From Ruminococcaceae bacterium UBA7127 (lineage in GTDB: Bacteria; Bacillota; Clostridia; Oscillospirales; Acutalibacteraceae), in the NCBI GenBank assembly GCA_002493005.1, contig DKXL01000008.1:10617-74616 (forward strand): a DNA stretch of 64,000 nt, in the 5' to 3' direction. Position 1 is the stretch's first letter. Each line of letters opens with the position of its first letter. The notes beneath the pieces were generated by a model. It had not been told where the DNA came from. It worked only from the letters and a program-made list of their open reading frames with translations, and searched no databases. The position numbers and the translations under genes were made by a program. Shown in pieces: positions 18,083 to 25,958 of the stretch.

Positions 18083-18199
18083 TGTCTTCGGGGCGGAGTG
18101 AAATTCTCCACCGGTGGTTATAGTCCACGAACAGGCGAAAGTCTGCCGAGTCTGTGAAATTCAGACACCGACGGTTAAAGTCCGGATGAAAGAAGATGC
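18083..18199 (+). promoter_or_regulatory. FMN riboswitch (RFN element)
   Basis: Conserved RFN blocks appear in order: CTTCGGGGCGGAGTG, CTCCACCGGTGGTTATAGT, CACGAA, then GCCGA, CACCGACGGTTAAAGTCCGG and ATGAAAGAAGA closing helix P1 with the first block. It senses flavin mononucleotide and shuts off the riboflavin transporter downstream through a terminator. Confidence 0.97.
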
Positions 18200-18241
18200 A
18201 AAACAACAGCGCTTATAGTGCTGAATATTTTGCTGTTTATT

Positions 18242-18271
18242 CCCGTTACAGTTGTAACGGGATTTTTTCTT
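18242..18271 (+). terminator. Riboswitch-controlled terminator
   Basis: Arms CCCGTTAC (18242-18249) and GTAACGGG (18254-18261), loop AGTT, then a T-run at 18263-18268. It lies between the FMN aptamer and ribU, so it is the expected off-switch. I could not read a clear antiterminator. Confidence 0.88.
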
Positions 18272-18320
18272 TATGGATAAAAACCCGACAACTCGAAAAA
18301 TATTTTTAGGAGTGGTCAAA

Positions 18321-19025
18321 ATGACAAAAAGCGAACAACAAACACAGACAAACAGGCTTAACAGCTCTTACAGAACCAAACAAATGGTAATTCTTGCGCT
18401 GATTGCAGCCATAGCATACGCAGTTACCTTTGTATGCAGATTACCGATTATTCCTGCAATTGGGTTTGTGGATTTAGAGTTTAAGAGCGCTGTGATTTTA
18501 ATAGGCGGATTTATCTTTGGACCAATGTCGGGGTTTATTATGACGGTAGTAGTGTGCCTGCTTGAGATGATTACGTTTAGCTCAACAGGAGTTATCGGCT
18601 GTATAATGAACATACTTGCAACAGCATGCATTGTAGTTCCTGCATCGTTTGTTTATAAGAAAAAAAGCTCACCGCTTGGTGCGACAGTAGGCTTGGCAGC
18701 AGGTGTTTTGCTGATGACAGTTGCAATGGTGCTGTGGAACTATATTGTTACACCGATTTATATGGGCGTGCCGAGAGAAGCAGTAGAAGCGCTCTTGCTG
18801 CCCGCATTTGTTCCGTTTAACCTGCTCAAGGGCGCGCTTAACGGAGCTGCGGCAATGTTGTTGTACAAATTTGTGCTTGCCGCACTTGAAAAATCAAACC
18901 TGATTCCCAAAAAAGAAAATAAAGAAAAAAACAGTATTGGTTCAATAATCGGTGTAGTAATTGTATCACTTATGGTGTTATTAACCTGCGTTTTGATAAT
19001 TTTAGCATTTAACGGAGTATTTTAA
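18321..19025 (+). CDS. ribU: Riboflavin ECF transporter S component RibU
   Basis: Substrate-binding membrane subunit for riboflavin uptake, working with a shared EcfA/A'/T module that is not in this window. The product is 234 aa with six membrane helices and a polar N-terminus. FVDLEFKSAVILIGGFIFGP and the WNYIVTPIYMGVPRE region are characteristic of RibU. I start at the ATG at 18321, 9 bases after TAGGAG; an upstream ATG at 18273 lies in the terminator tail. Control by FMN is direct from the preceding riboswitch. Confidence 0.95.
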   Translation: MTKSEQQTQTNRLNSSYRTKQMVILALIAAIAYAVTFVCRLPIIPAIGFVDLEFKSAVILIGGFIFGPMSGFIMTVVVCLLEMITFSSTGVIGCIMNILATACIVVPASFVYKKKSSPLGATVGLAAGVLLMTVAMVLWNYIVTPIYMGVPREAVEALLLPAFVPFNLLKGALNGAAAMLLYKFVLAALEKSNLIPKKENKEKNSIGSIIGVVIVSLMVLLTCVLIILAFNGVF

Positions 19026-19168
19026 AATTTAATCTGCTTATTGGTCAGATTTTTTTTTAGAAATAATCGAAAAAAATCTGATTTTGAAAAATTATTAAAA
19101 TACTTACTTGACAACGTGTATATTAGTGATATAATTCTTTTTGACGGCACTATTAGGTGCAGTCAATT

Positions 19169-19269
19169 ACAGAGTAGAAATTTGTGCGTGAAGTGTTTTG
19201 CGGACGGGGAGTTGCCGCAAAAACGAAAGATGGCTTTGCCTCTGCGGTACGAATTTCGCATCCCGCTGT
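19169..19269 (+). promoter_or_regulatory. Tetrahydrofolate (THF) riboswitch, class I
   Basis: Matches the folT-type THF aptamer: ACAGAGTAGA at the 5' end, GTGCGTGAAGTG, GGACGGGGAGTTGCCGC, AACGAAAG, then CGGTACGAATTTCGC and ATCCCGCTGT at the 3' end. ACAG (19169-19172) pairs with CTGT (19266-19269) as P1. The segment CCCGCT (19262-19267) can pair instead with AGCGGG (19284-19289) of the terminator, giving a simple ligand-off antiterminator. Confidence 0.95.
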
Positions 19270-19284
19270 TACTTTGGGTCATTA

Positions 19285-19314
19285 GCGGGCAGAATTTCTG
19301 TCCGCTTTTTGTTT
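19285..19314 (+). terminator. THF riboswitch terminator
   Basis: Arms GCGGGCAGA (19285-19293) and TCTGTCCGC (19297-19305, one G-U pair), a short loop, then T-rich 19306-19314. Its 5' arm is complementary to the aptamer 3' end, so folate binding should favour termination before folT. Confidence 0.9.
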
Positions 19315-19339
19315 TGTAAAAAACTGCGTGAGAGAATGG

Positions 19340-19400
19340 TCGGGCAAGGATGTGTTGACACTATAAAGCTATTTTCACGAATTGTGAGTGGCATCACGCC
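19340..19400 (+). repeat. Dispersed palindromic repeat, copy A
   Basis: A 61-nt unit starting TCGGGCA. Its last 41 nt (19360-19400) match copy B at 37 of 41 positions. It holds two mini-hairpins, CAC-GAATT-GTG and a GGC/GCC stem. It lies in the folT leader after the riboswitch terminator. Confidence 0.75.
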
Positions 19401-19456
19401 ATATTATTAACTTTATTGAATATAGAGTAATAATTTTCGGGAAAATAAGTTTTCAT

Positions 19457-19500
19457 ACTATCAAGCTATCTTCACGAATTGTGAGCGGCGTCACGCCGCC
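19457..19500 (+). repeat. Dispersed palindromic repeat, copy B
   Basis: The 41-nt core (19457-19497) contains CACGAATTGTG and the hairpin GGCGTCACGCC. It lies 31 bases before folT, 56 bases after copy A and in the same orientation. Confidence 0.75.
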
Positions 19501-19530
19501 GGAGTAACAACGAAAATTCAGGAGGACAAT

Positions 19531-20115
19531 ATGACACAAATCAAAAAACTAAAAAGCTCAACACTTGAACTGAAAAACGTTTATTCTCTCGCAGGCATTG
19601 CAATGCTTCTTGCTCTGAGAATTGTATTAGGCATTTTTGCTAACGGAACATTACCGTTTTTCGGCAACAATGTAAAAATCAGCGGTGCATTTCTGCCGAT
19701 TGCGATAACAGGCGCAATGTACGGCTGTGTACCGGCGGCGCTTGTTGGTGCTCTCGGTGATATTCTTTCCTTTATCATCAATCCTGTCGGAGCGGCGTAT
19801 TTTCCCGGCTTTACAATAAGCGGATTGCTTACGGGATTTATTTACGGTATGGCATTTTACAAAAACAATGTGACTGCCAAAAGGGTTATCATTGCATGGT
19901 TAATAAACACATTTACCGTTGAAACCTTTTTGGCGGCATTTTGGCTGTTTTACCTTTACGGAGCAAAATCGGGAGATTCGTACCATGTGTATCTGATAAC
20001 AAGGTTTATCAGTCAGGCTGTCAAGTGTATTCCCGAAATCCTTTTGATTCTGGGTGTCGGCAAGCTGTCGGCAAAAGTTCATATGCCGCAAAACTTAAGA
20101 AAACACAGTGCATAA
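19531..20115 (+). CDS. folT: Folate ECF transporter S component FolT
   Basis: Folate-binding membrane subunit of an ECF importer, 194 aa with about six helices. The first membrane segment holds LALRIVLGIFANG; the block ISGAFLPIAITGAMYGCVPAALVG with GALGDILSFIINP and FPGFTISGLLTGFIYG is typical of the FolT family. AGGAGG lies 5-6 bases before the ATG. The THF riboswitch upstream confirms the substrate class. It lies beside ribU, each with its own vitamin-sensing RNA; both should share an energising module located elsewhere. Confidence 0.95.
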   Translation: MTQIKKLKSSTLELKNVYSLAGIAMLLALRIVLGIFANGTLPFFGNNVKISGAFLPIAITGAMYGCVPAALVGALGDILSFIINPVGAAYFPGFTISGLLTGFIYGMAFYKNNVTAKRVIIAWLINTFTVETFLAAFWLFYLYGAKSGDSYHVYLITRFISQAVKCIPEILLILGVGKLSAKVHMPQNLRKHSA

Positions 20116-20138
20116 AAAGGAGCCTTCGGGCTCCTTTT
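20115..20138 (+). terminator. Rho-independent terminator after folT
   Basis: Arms AAAAGGAGCC and GGCTCCTTTT around a stable TTCG loop, starting at the folT stop codon. Confidence 0.93.
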
Positions 20139-20164
20139 ATTCTTTTAAACGTGTGCGGTTTTAT

Positions 20165-20194
20165 TTGACATAATTGTTGTTGGTATGTTACAAT
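20165..20194 (+). promoter_or_regulatory. Promoter of the DegV-family gene
   Basis: TTGACA (20165-20170), an 18-base spacer and TACAAT (20189-20194), about 79 bases before the start. Confidence 0.65.
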
Positions 20195-20272
20195 TATTTT
20201 AATAATAGGATCGGTATTTTGCAAAATATTGCAGATAATAATATTTACAATTCAAAAACAAGGAGGTTGTTT

Positions 20273-21127
20273 ATGAGCAGCAAAATTATTCTCAGCGCCG
20301 ACAGCACAGTTGATTTGGGAGAGGAATTGTATAATCGCTACAATGTCATTACTGTTCCGCTTCACATTGTTTTGAATGACAAAAGCTACGAGGATTTGGT
20401 GAACATTACGCCGGATGAAATTTATGCAAACTTTGACAGTACGGGTACGCTTCCAAAGACTTCCGCAGTAAACTGTCAGGAGTATATTGACAGGTTTAAA
20501 CCCTATGTTGATGAGGGCTACGATGTGGTTCATATCAATATCGGCAGTGCTTTGTCAACCTCATACAACCAATGCTGTCTTGCGGCAAAAGAACTCGGTC
20601 ACATATATCCTGTTGATTCCTGCAATCTGTCAACAGGCTCAGGCTTGCTTGTTATTGAGGCTGCAAAGCGTATTGCACAAGGAATGTCAGCCGAAGAGGT
20701 TGCAAAAGAGGTGCAAAGCCTTACGCCAAAGTGTCACGCAAGTTTTATTGTTGACAAGCTCAACTATCTGAGGGCAGGCGGACGGTGTTCGGCACTCGCC
20801 GCTCTGGGCGCTAATCTGCTCAGCATAAAGCCGAGAATTGACGTCAACAACAAGGACGGCAGTATGAACGTAGGCAAAAAGTATCGAGGCAAGTTTATTA
20901 AGGTACTTGAAAGCTATGTTGAAGAAGAACTTGCGCATTATGATAACATCAACAGCGAACGAATTTTTATTACACATTCGGGTGTTGATGAGGAAATTTG
21001 CAACAGCGTTTATGAAATATTGAAAGCCAAAAATTATTTTAAAGAGATTCTGATTACCAGAGCAAGCTGTACAATATCATCTCACTGCGGCCCCGGCACA
21101 CTCGGAATACTTTTTATGACAGAATAA
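20273..21127 (+). CDS. DegV family fatty-acid-binding protein
   Basis: A 284-residue DegV/FakB-type protein. These bind a fatty acid in a two-domain fold and can present it to the kinase FakA. Motifs: ADSTVDLG at the start, TSAVNCQEY, GSALSTSYNQC, the LRAGGRCS loop and C-terminal GPGTLGILF. I start at 20273, where AGGAGG is 6 bases upstream, not at an ATG 33 codons earlier that has no site. No fakA kinase gene lies nearby, so the lipid-uptake role is by family. Confidence 0.92.
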   Translation: MSSKIILSADSTVDLGEELYNRYNVITVPLHIVLNDKSYEDLVNITPDEIYANFDSTGTLPKTSAVNCQEYIDRFKPYVDEGYDVVHINIGSALSTSYNQCCLAAKELGHIYPVDSCNLSTGSGLLVIEAAKRIAQGMSAEEVAKEVQSLTPKCHASFIVDKLNYLRAGGRCSALAALGANLLSIKPRIDVNNKDGSMNVGKKYRGKFIKVLESYVEEELAHYDNINSERIFITHSGVDEEICNSVYEILKAKNYFKEILITRASCTISSHCGPGTLGILFMTE

Positions 21128-21140
21128 CGACAGGGTATAA

Positions 21141-21174
21141 AAAGCACTTTTATCTGCGGATAAAAGTGCTTTTG
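21141..21174. terminator. Bidirectional terminator
   Basis: Arms AAAGCACTTTTATC (21141-21154) and GATAAAAGTGCTTT (21159-21172) with loop TGCG and a following T-run. It lies between the DegV gene and the converging LRR-dockerin gene. Confidence 0.92.
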
Positions 21175-21214
21175 TTGTATTAAGCTGTTTAAAACTGTTG
21201 ATAAAGCAATTGAG

Positions 21215-22903
21215 TTAAAATTCAGAAATTAATTCTGCACTTAATTTTTGTATCAAGGTAACATCAAAAATATTAATTGCTTCATCTCCATTTACATTTG
21301 CAAACAAACACTGATTGTCGTTTAACAGTTCAACCTCGGCAATATGCTTTTGAATCATAGTAGCATCCAAAATGTTGACTTTGCCGTCGTTGTTTATATC
21401 TCCGAGCAAACCCTGTTTATAATGTAATTGTGCTTTTTTTAGTTCATCGTTACCTGTGCTGATTGCTATTTTGTTCCAATCTTTAATTGTTTTTGAATAA
21501 TAAATATCTTTAAGGTTAGAACAGCCATTAAATGCATTATCCTTAATCTCTGTAACGCTGCCGGGAATTGTTACGCTTGCAAGGGCTGAACAATTCTGAA
21601 ATACAGAGGTATCAATGCTCGTTATACTATCGGGGATGGTTACGCTTGTAAGGCTTTTGCAAGTGCTAAATGCAGAAGCTCCGATGCTTGTAACACCGTT
21701 TGATATTGCTAAGTTATTCATATTTACGCAGTACTCAAACGCAGAACTGCCGATGCTTTTAACGCTGTTTGGAATTGTTAGGTTTGAAAGCTGTGAACAG
21801 GACTTAAAAGCAGAATCTCCGATGCTTGTAACGCTATTTGGAATCGTAACATCTGCAAGATGCGAGCAATACGCAAACGCAGAGTCACCAATGCTTTTAA
21901 CACCGTTTTGTATTGTCAGGTCTTTAAGTGTGAAGCAATACGCAAACGCAGAGTCACCAATGTTTGTGACACTGTTTGGTATTGTAACACTCTCAAGATT
22001 GAAGCACTCCTCAAAGGCGTGCTTGCTAATACTTGTAACGCCGTTTGGAATTACTGCACTTATAAGATATTGGCAACGTTCAAATGCACCAACCCCAATA
22101 CTTACAAGGCTGTCGGGAAATATTATATTTTCAAGGTTTGTACAATTGTAAAATGCGTAATCACTAATACTTACTGTTCCTTTTTTTATTAAATAAGAAT
22201 CTTTGATTTCTTCTTTCGCTTTAATTAAATGATTGTCTATATACAAAACACCATCTTCCCAGTTGCTTTGACTATTATAATATGCAGTATTAAAAAAAGC
22301 GCCATTCTCAATGCTTGTAACGTTGTCGGGGATAGTTATGCTTTTAAGGCTTGTGCAGTTATAAAATGCATGATCATTAATTTTTGTAACGCTGTTAGGG
22401 AGTGTTATGCTTGCAAGATTTATGCAGCCCCAAAATAAATTATCTTCAATGCATGTAATGTTGTTGGGGATTGTTATGCCTTTAAGGCTTTCACAATGAC
22501 TAAATGATCCTAATCCAATACTCTTGACACTGTTGGGAATCGTTATACTTTTAAGGTTTGTACACCCATAAAAGGAATTGTTGCCAAGACGTGTAACGCT
22601 GTTTGGGATAGTTACGTTTACAAGGCTTTTGCAACTGTCAAATGCACCGCTGCCAATGCTTTTGACTGTATGTCTGTCTATTAGTGACGGAATAACTAAA
22701 TCTGTTGCGCTTCCGGTGTAATCCTTAATGCTTGCAGTGCCGTCATCAAGAAGCTCATATTTAAAATCGCCGCTTGTGTATGTTTTGCCTACGCTGCTGT
22801 CGATTTCTGCTGCTGTTGCTGTAAACGGTGCAATTACCATTATGCTCAAAACCATTATCAATGCAAGGCTTAATGCCATTGTTCCTTTAAGCTTTGTTCT
22901 CAT
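21215..22903 (-). CDS. Secreted BspA-type leucine-rich-repeat protein with dockerin
   Basis: A 562-residue extracellular protein. Signal peptide 1-32 (cleavage near ATAA). About sixteen LRR_5 (BspA/TpLRR) repeats of ~23 residues follow, pattern x-AF-xx-C-xx-L-xx-I-x-IP-x-SV-xx-I, with one gap around residues 210-245. The C-terminus is a type I dockerin with Ca-binding GDINNDG and NVNGDEA loops and paired IQK helices. BspA repeats generally serve adhesion. The dockerin would place this module on the same cohesin scaffolds as the pullulanase. AGGAGG lies 6 bases before the ATG. A partial copy of the dispersed repeat sits in its leader. Confidence 0.92.
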   Translation of the reverse strand: MRTKLKGTMALSLALIMVLSIMVIAPFTATAAEIDSSVGKTYTSGDFKYELLDDGTASIKDYTGSATDLVIPSLIDRHTVKSIGSGAFDSCKSLVNVTIPNSVTRLGNNSFYGCTNLKSITIPNSVKSIGLGSFSHCESLKGITIPNNITCIEDNLFWGCINLASITLPNSVTKINDHAFYNCTSLKSITIPDNVTSIENGAFFNTAYYNSQSNWEDGVLYIDNHLIKAKEEIKDSYLIKKGTVSISDYAFYNCTNLENIIFPDSLVSIGVGAFERCQYLISAVIPNGVTSISKHAFEECFNLESVTIPNSVTNIGDSAFAYCFTLKDLTIQNGVKSIGDSAFAYCSHLADVTIPNSVTSIGDSAFKSCSQLSNLTIPNSVKSIGSSAFEYCVNMNNLAISNGVTSIGASAFSTCKSLTSVTIPDSITSIDTSVFQNCSALASVTIPGSVTEIKDNAFNGCSNLKDIYYSKTIKDWNKIAISTGNDELKKAQLHYKQGLLGDINNDGKVNILDATMIQKHIAEVELLNDNQCLFANVNGDEAINIFDVTLIQKLSAELISEF

Positions 22904-22927
22904 AAAAATCCTCCTAAAATAAAAAGT

Positions 22928-22955
22928 GGCGTAACGCTTCCCACAATACGAGTAA
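22928..22955 (-). repeat. Dispersed palindromic repeat, partial copy D
   Basis: On the minus strand this reads CTCG-TATTGTGGGAAGCG-TTACGCC and matches copy C at 22 of 25 positions. It lies 25-52 bases before the LRR-dockerin start codon. Confidence 0.6.
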
Positions 22956-23079
22956 TTTACTATAAAGTAAAAATTTAATTATGTTTAGCAACTTATTTTA
23001 TCACATAGAATATTAAAAAGCAATAAGTGCAATTAATTTTAGTATGAGTCGATATTTGTCATTTTAAAGAAAAAAATAC

Positions 23080-23108
23080 TTTACTTTGCTAATGTGATAA
23101 TGTATAAT
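23080..23108 (+). promoter_or_regulatory. Promoter of the amino-acid ABC operon
   Basis: TTTACT (23080-23085), a 17-base spacer and TATAAT (23103-23108), 87 bases before the lipoprotein start. Confidence 0.75.
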
Positions 23109-23120
23109 AGTAATAATGTA

Positions 23121-23171
23121 TGTATTGGGCAAATCAGTACCTTTTGTGACGAATTTAATTGCACCAATACA
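23121..23171 (+). other. Hairpin in the ABC operon leader
   Basis: TGTATTGG-GCAA (23121-23132) pairs with TTGC-A-CCAATACA (23159-23171) with one bulge, around a 26-base loop, just before the ribosome site. It could be a regulatory leader; I do not recognise a riboswitch class. Confidence 0.45.
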
Positions 23172-23195
23172 AATTAATTTACGGAGGATATTTTT

Positions 23196-24008
23196 ATGAA
23201 GAAAATTATCGCAACATTAATGGCAGGCATTATGGCTGTAGCGGTTCTTGCAGGCTGTGCAGGTGAAAAACCGGCAGAAAAGAATAGTACTCCTGCTGCG
23301 GACTCAGATCTTGCATATGTGCAGGACAAGGGTACTTTGATTGTAGGTATTACAGAATTTGAACCAATGGACTACAAAAATAAAAGCGGTGAATGGATTG
23401 GCTTTGACGCTGATATGGCAAAGCTGTTTGCACAGGAGCTTGGCGTTAAGGTTGAGTTCGCAGAGATTGACTGGGACAATAAGGTTATGGAGCTTGACGG
23501 CAAAACTGTTGACTGCGTATGGAACGGTATGACCCTTACAGATGAGGTTAAATCTGCAATGGATTGTTCGGTGCCATATTGTAACAACGCTCAGGTAGTT
23601 GTAGTAAAGGCTGACGCTGCCAAAAAGTATGAGACTGCCGAAGCTTGTCAGGAGCTTACATTTGCAGTAGAGTCAGGTTCAGCAGGACATGAGGCTGCAA
23701 AAGAAAACGGTTTTGAATTCACAGAGGTTAAGGATCAGGCTTCTGCACTTATGGAAGTTGCGTCAGGTACAAGTGACGCCGCTATCATCGACTCACTTAT
23801 GGCTGCCGCTATGGTAGGTGAGGGTACAGGCTATGAACAGCTTACATATACTGCTTCACTTACAAGTGAGGAATACGGCGTAGGCTTTAGAAAAGACTCT
23901 GACCTCACCAAAAAGTTTAATGAGTTCTTTAAAGAAAAAACTGCAAGCGGTGATGTAGAGAAGATTGCAAAGGAATACAAGGTTCAGGCTGCTCTTATTG
24001 AGAAGTAA
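23196..24008 (+). CDS. Polar amino-acid ABC transporter binding lipoprotein
   Basis: A 270-residue substrate-binding protein (SBP_bac_3 family) anchored by a lipid on Cys21 (lipobox LAGC). After a short Pro/Ser-rich linker comes the two-lobe fold: GTLIVGITEFEPMDYKN, GFDADMAKLFA, CVWNGMTLTDEV and EYGVGFRKDSDL. The usual ligand-binding Arg in the D-x-x-x-x-G-x-T-x-T-xx-R motif is not obvious (NGMTLTDEVKSAM), so I cannot name the amino acid. GGAGG is 8 bases before the ATG. It leads the three-gene importer operon. Confidence 0.92.
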   Translation: MKKIIATLMAGIMAVAVLAGCAGEKPAEKNSTPAADSDLAYVQDKGTLIVGITEFEPMDYKNKSGEWIGFDADMAKLFAQELGVKVEFAEIDWDNKVMELDGKTVDCVWNGMTLTDEVKSAMDCSVPYCNNAQVVVVKADAAKKYETAEACQELTFAVESGSAGHEAAKENGFEFTEVKDQASALMEVASGTSDAAIIDSLMAAAMVGEGTGYEQLTYTASLTSEEYGVGFRKDSDLTKKFNEFFKEKTASGDVEKIAKEYKVQAALIEK

Positions 24009-24048
24009 TTGAGTGATTACTCAATAAATGCAATAAAACAGATTCCCT

Positions 24049-24082
24049 AAAACAGAGGGTGTGAATTCGCACTCTCTGTTTT
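24049..24082 (+). terminator. Long hairpin between binding protein and permease genes
   Basis: A 15-bp stem: AAAACAGAG pairs with CTCTGTTTT, extended inward to a 4-base loop. It sits inside the operon. Such hairpins often end or protect part of the transcript so the binding protein is made in excess. Confidence 0.75.
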
Positions 24083-24115
24083 CGATATATTAGAAAACCA
24101 AAAGGGTGAAATATT

Positions 24116-24814
24116 TTGATTTCATTTGAAGAATTACTTAACCAATTTCCCGTGGTGTTCAATGCACTCAACGTCGGCTTTTTGCAGACATTAAAGCTGT
24201 TTGCGGTTACGCTTATCGGTGCAATGCCTCTTGGACTTTTAATTTCACTTGGTTCTATGTCAAAGTTTAAACCCCTGGCTTCGGTGGTAAAAGTTTTGGT
24301 ATGGATAGTGCGCGGCTCACCACTGATGATTCAGCTGCTTATCGTATATTATTTGCCCGGACTTGTATGGCACAATCCTATATGGGGCAGCGGCGAAAGC
24401 GGCAGATTTTTAGCCGCGTCTTTAGCGTTTATTATTAACTATGCCTGCTATTTTTCCGAAATATACCGTGGCGGTATTCAAGGCGTGCCAAAGGGTCAGC
24501 AGGAAGCAGGTCAGGTGTTGGGTATGTCAAAATCCCAGATTTTCTTTAAAGTAACGCTTATGCAGATGATAAAGCGCATTGTACCTCCTATGAGCAACGA
24601 AATCATAACTCTTGTTAAGGATACCTCTCTTGCACGTATCATAGCATTGCAAGAGGTTATTTGGGCAGGTCAGGCATTTATGAAGGGCAGCCAAGGCATA
24701 TCCGGTCAGATATGGCCGTTGTTCTTTACGGCAGTATACTATCTTGTGTTCAGCGGCTTGCTCACGATACTTTTCAGCAAGCTTGAGAAAAAACTTGATT
24801 ATTTCAAGATATAA
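24116..24814 (+). CDS. Amino-acid ABC transporter permease (HisM/GlnP type)
   Basis: A 232-residue inner-membrane subunit with about five helices. The EAA loop that docks the ATPase is present as [35 protein letters not shown] and [13 protein letters not shown] are typical of the polar amino-acid subfamily. The start appears to be TTG, with AAGGGTG about 7 bases upstream. It lies 14 bases before the ATPase gene. One permease implies a homodimer. Confidence 0.93.
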   Translation: MISFEELLNQFPVVFNALNVGFLQTLKLFAVTLIGAMPLGLLISLGSMSKFKPLASVVKVLVWIVRGSPLMIQLLIVYYLPGLVWHNPIWGSGESGRFLAASLAFIINYACYFSEIYRGGIQGVPKGQQEAGQVLGMSKSQIFFKVTLMQMIKRIVPPMSNEIITLVKDTSLARIIALQEVIWAGQAFMKGSQGISGQIWPLFFTAVYYLVFSGLLTILFSKLEKKLDYFKI

Positions 24815-24828
24815 GGAGTGGAGAGTAT

Positions 24829-25629
24829 ATGTCATTATTACAAGTTGAGAATATTCAGAAGAGCTTTGGAAAAACTCAGGTACTTAAAGATATTAGCTTT
24901 TCGCTTGAAAAGGGTGAGGTGCTTGCTATAATCGGTTCTTCGGGTTCAGGCAAAACGACCTTGCTCAGATGTCTTAACTTTCTTGAAACTCCTCAGGGAG
25001 GCAGGATAGTTGTTAACGGCAATACGTTATTTGACGGTAGTGAAATCAGTAAATCTAATGAAGCTCAAATCAGAAAGAACAGATTGCATTTCGGTCTTGT
25101 ATTTCAGTCGTTTAATTTGTTTCCTCAGTACAAGGTAATTGAGAACATTATGCTTGCACCGCAGCTTGCGGCAAAGGAGCAGCTCAAAAAGACCGGTGAA
25201 TATATGGGAGTCAAAACCTACAAGGAGGCGCAAGAGCTTATCAGAACAAATGCGCTTTCACTGCTTGACAGAGTAGGACTTGCTAAGAAAAAGGACTCAT
25301 ATCCCTGTAATCTGAGCGGCGGACAGCAGCAGCGAGTGGCTATTGCAAGAGCGCTTGCATTAAATCCCGATGTCTTGTGTTTTGACGAGCCGACTTCTGC
25401 TCTTGACCCTGAGCTTACAGGTGAGGTGCTGAACGTTATAAAAGGACTGAAAACGTCTGACAGCACAATGATTGTTGTTACGCATGAGATTGAGTTTGCA
25501 CGGGATGTTGCAGACAAAATTATTTTTATGGATGATGGTGTGATTGCCGAAGAGGGTACATCAAATCAAGTTATCAATAATCCTAAAAATCCCCGTACAA
25601 AGATGTTTTTATCACGATTCAACCATTAA
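24829..25629 (+). CDS. Amino-acid ABC transporter ATPase (GlnQ type)
   Basis: A 266-residue nucleotide-binding subunit energising import. Walker [10 protein letters not shown] (36-44), Q-loop [10 protein letters not shown], signature LSGGQQQR (162-169), Walker [14 protein letters not shown] and H-switch VVTHEIEFA. It is longer than the ~240 aa typical of GlnQ because of a ~20-residue insertion before the signature (about 112-135, [20 protein letters not shown]). It is the last gene of the operon and is followed by a strong terminator. Confidence 0.95.
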   Translation: MSLLQVENIQKSFGKTQVLKDISFSLEKGEVLAIIGSSGSGKTTLLRCLNFLETPQGGRIVVNGNTLFDGSEISKSNEAQIRKNRLHFGLVFQSFNLFPQYKVIENIMLAPQLAAKEQLKKTGEYMGVKTYKEAQELIRTNALSLLDRVGLAKKKDSYPCNLSGGQQQRVAIARALALNPDVLCFDEPTSALDPELTGEVLNVIKGLKTSDSTMIVVTHEIEFARDVADKIIFMDDGVIAEEGTSNQVINNPKNPRTKMFLSRFNH

Positions 25630-25630
25630 C

Positions 25631-25674
25631 AAAACCACCTGTTTTACTGATATTCAGTAGAACAGGTGGTTTTG
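25631..25674 (+). terminator. Rho-independent terminator of ABC operon
   Basis: Arms AAAACCACCTGTT and AACAGGTGGTTTT with an inner ACTGA/TCAGT pairing, directly after the ATPase stop. Confidence 0.93.
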
Positions 25675-25800
25675 ATTTATTGTTTATTATGCTTGATGCC
25701 GGCATAAATAACAAGCAAAATCGTTTGCTAAGTTTTAATTGAATTCATTTAGAGCTATTAAACAGAGCTTTTTACTTTATCAGGAATGGCTCGAAAATAG

Positions 25801-25861
25801 TCGGGCAGAGAAGTGTAGATAATATCAAGCTGTCTGCTCGAATTGTGGGAGGCGTTATGCC
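25801..25861 (+). repeat. Dispersed palindromic repeat, copy C
   Basis: A 61-nt unit starting TCGGGCA, in register with copy A. The core (25821-25861) matches copy B at 33 of 41 positions, and its terminal GGCG-TTA-TGCC stem survives through a G-U pair. It lies just upstream of the promoter of the 805-residue dockerin protein. The rest of the 329-base gap (25675-25800, 25862-25911) shows no gene. Confidence 0.7.
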
Positions 25862-25911
25862 GCTTTTTTATGTGAAATTTTTTAATATTTAATGATTTTT
25901 TAATAATTATA

Positions 25912-25920
25912 TGCTATAAT
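25912..25920 (+). promoter_or_regulatory. Extended -10 promoter of dockerin gene
   Basis: TGC-TATAAT in a very AT-rich stretch, 39 bases before the start. No convincing -35. Confidence 0.55.
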
Positions 25921-25958
25921 GAAAATTCAATAAATAACAAAAAATAGGAGGTATTATT

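Noticed and set aside
20100..20272. Longer start for the DegV protein at 20174
   Set aside because: It would cover the promoter -10 region and leader and has no ribosome site; AGGAGG points to 20273.
21500..22700. Regularly spaced repeats resembling a CRISPR-like array, with open frames on the plus strand (for example 21615-22151)
   Set aside because: The ~69-base period is the DNA of the LRR repeats; the opposite-strand frames are a by-product.
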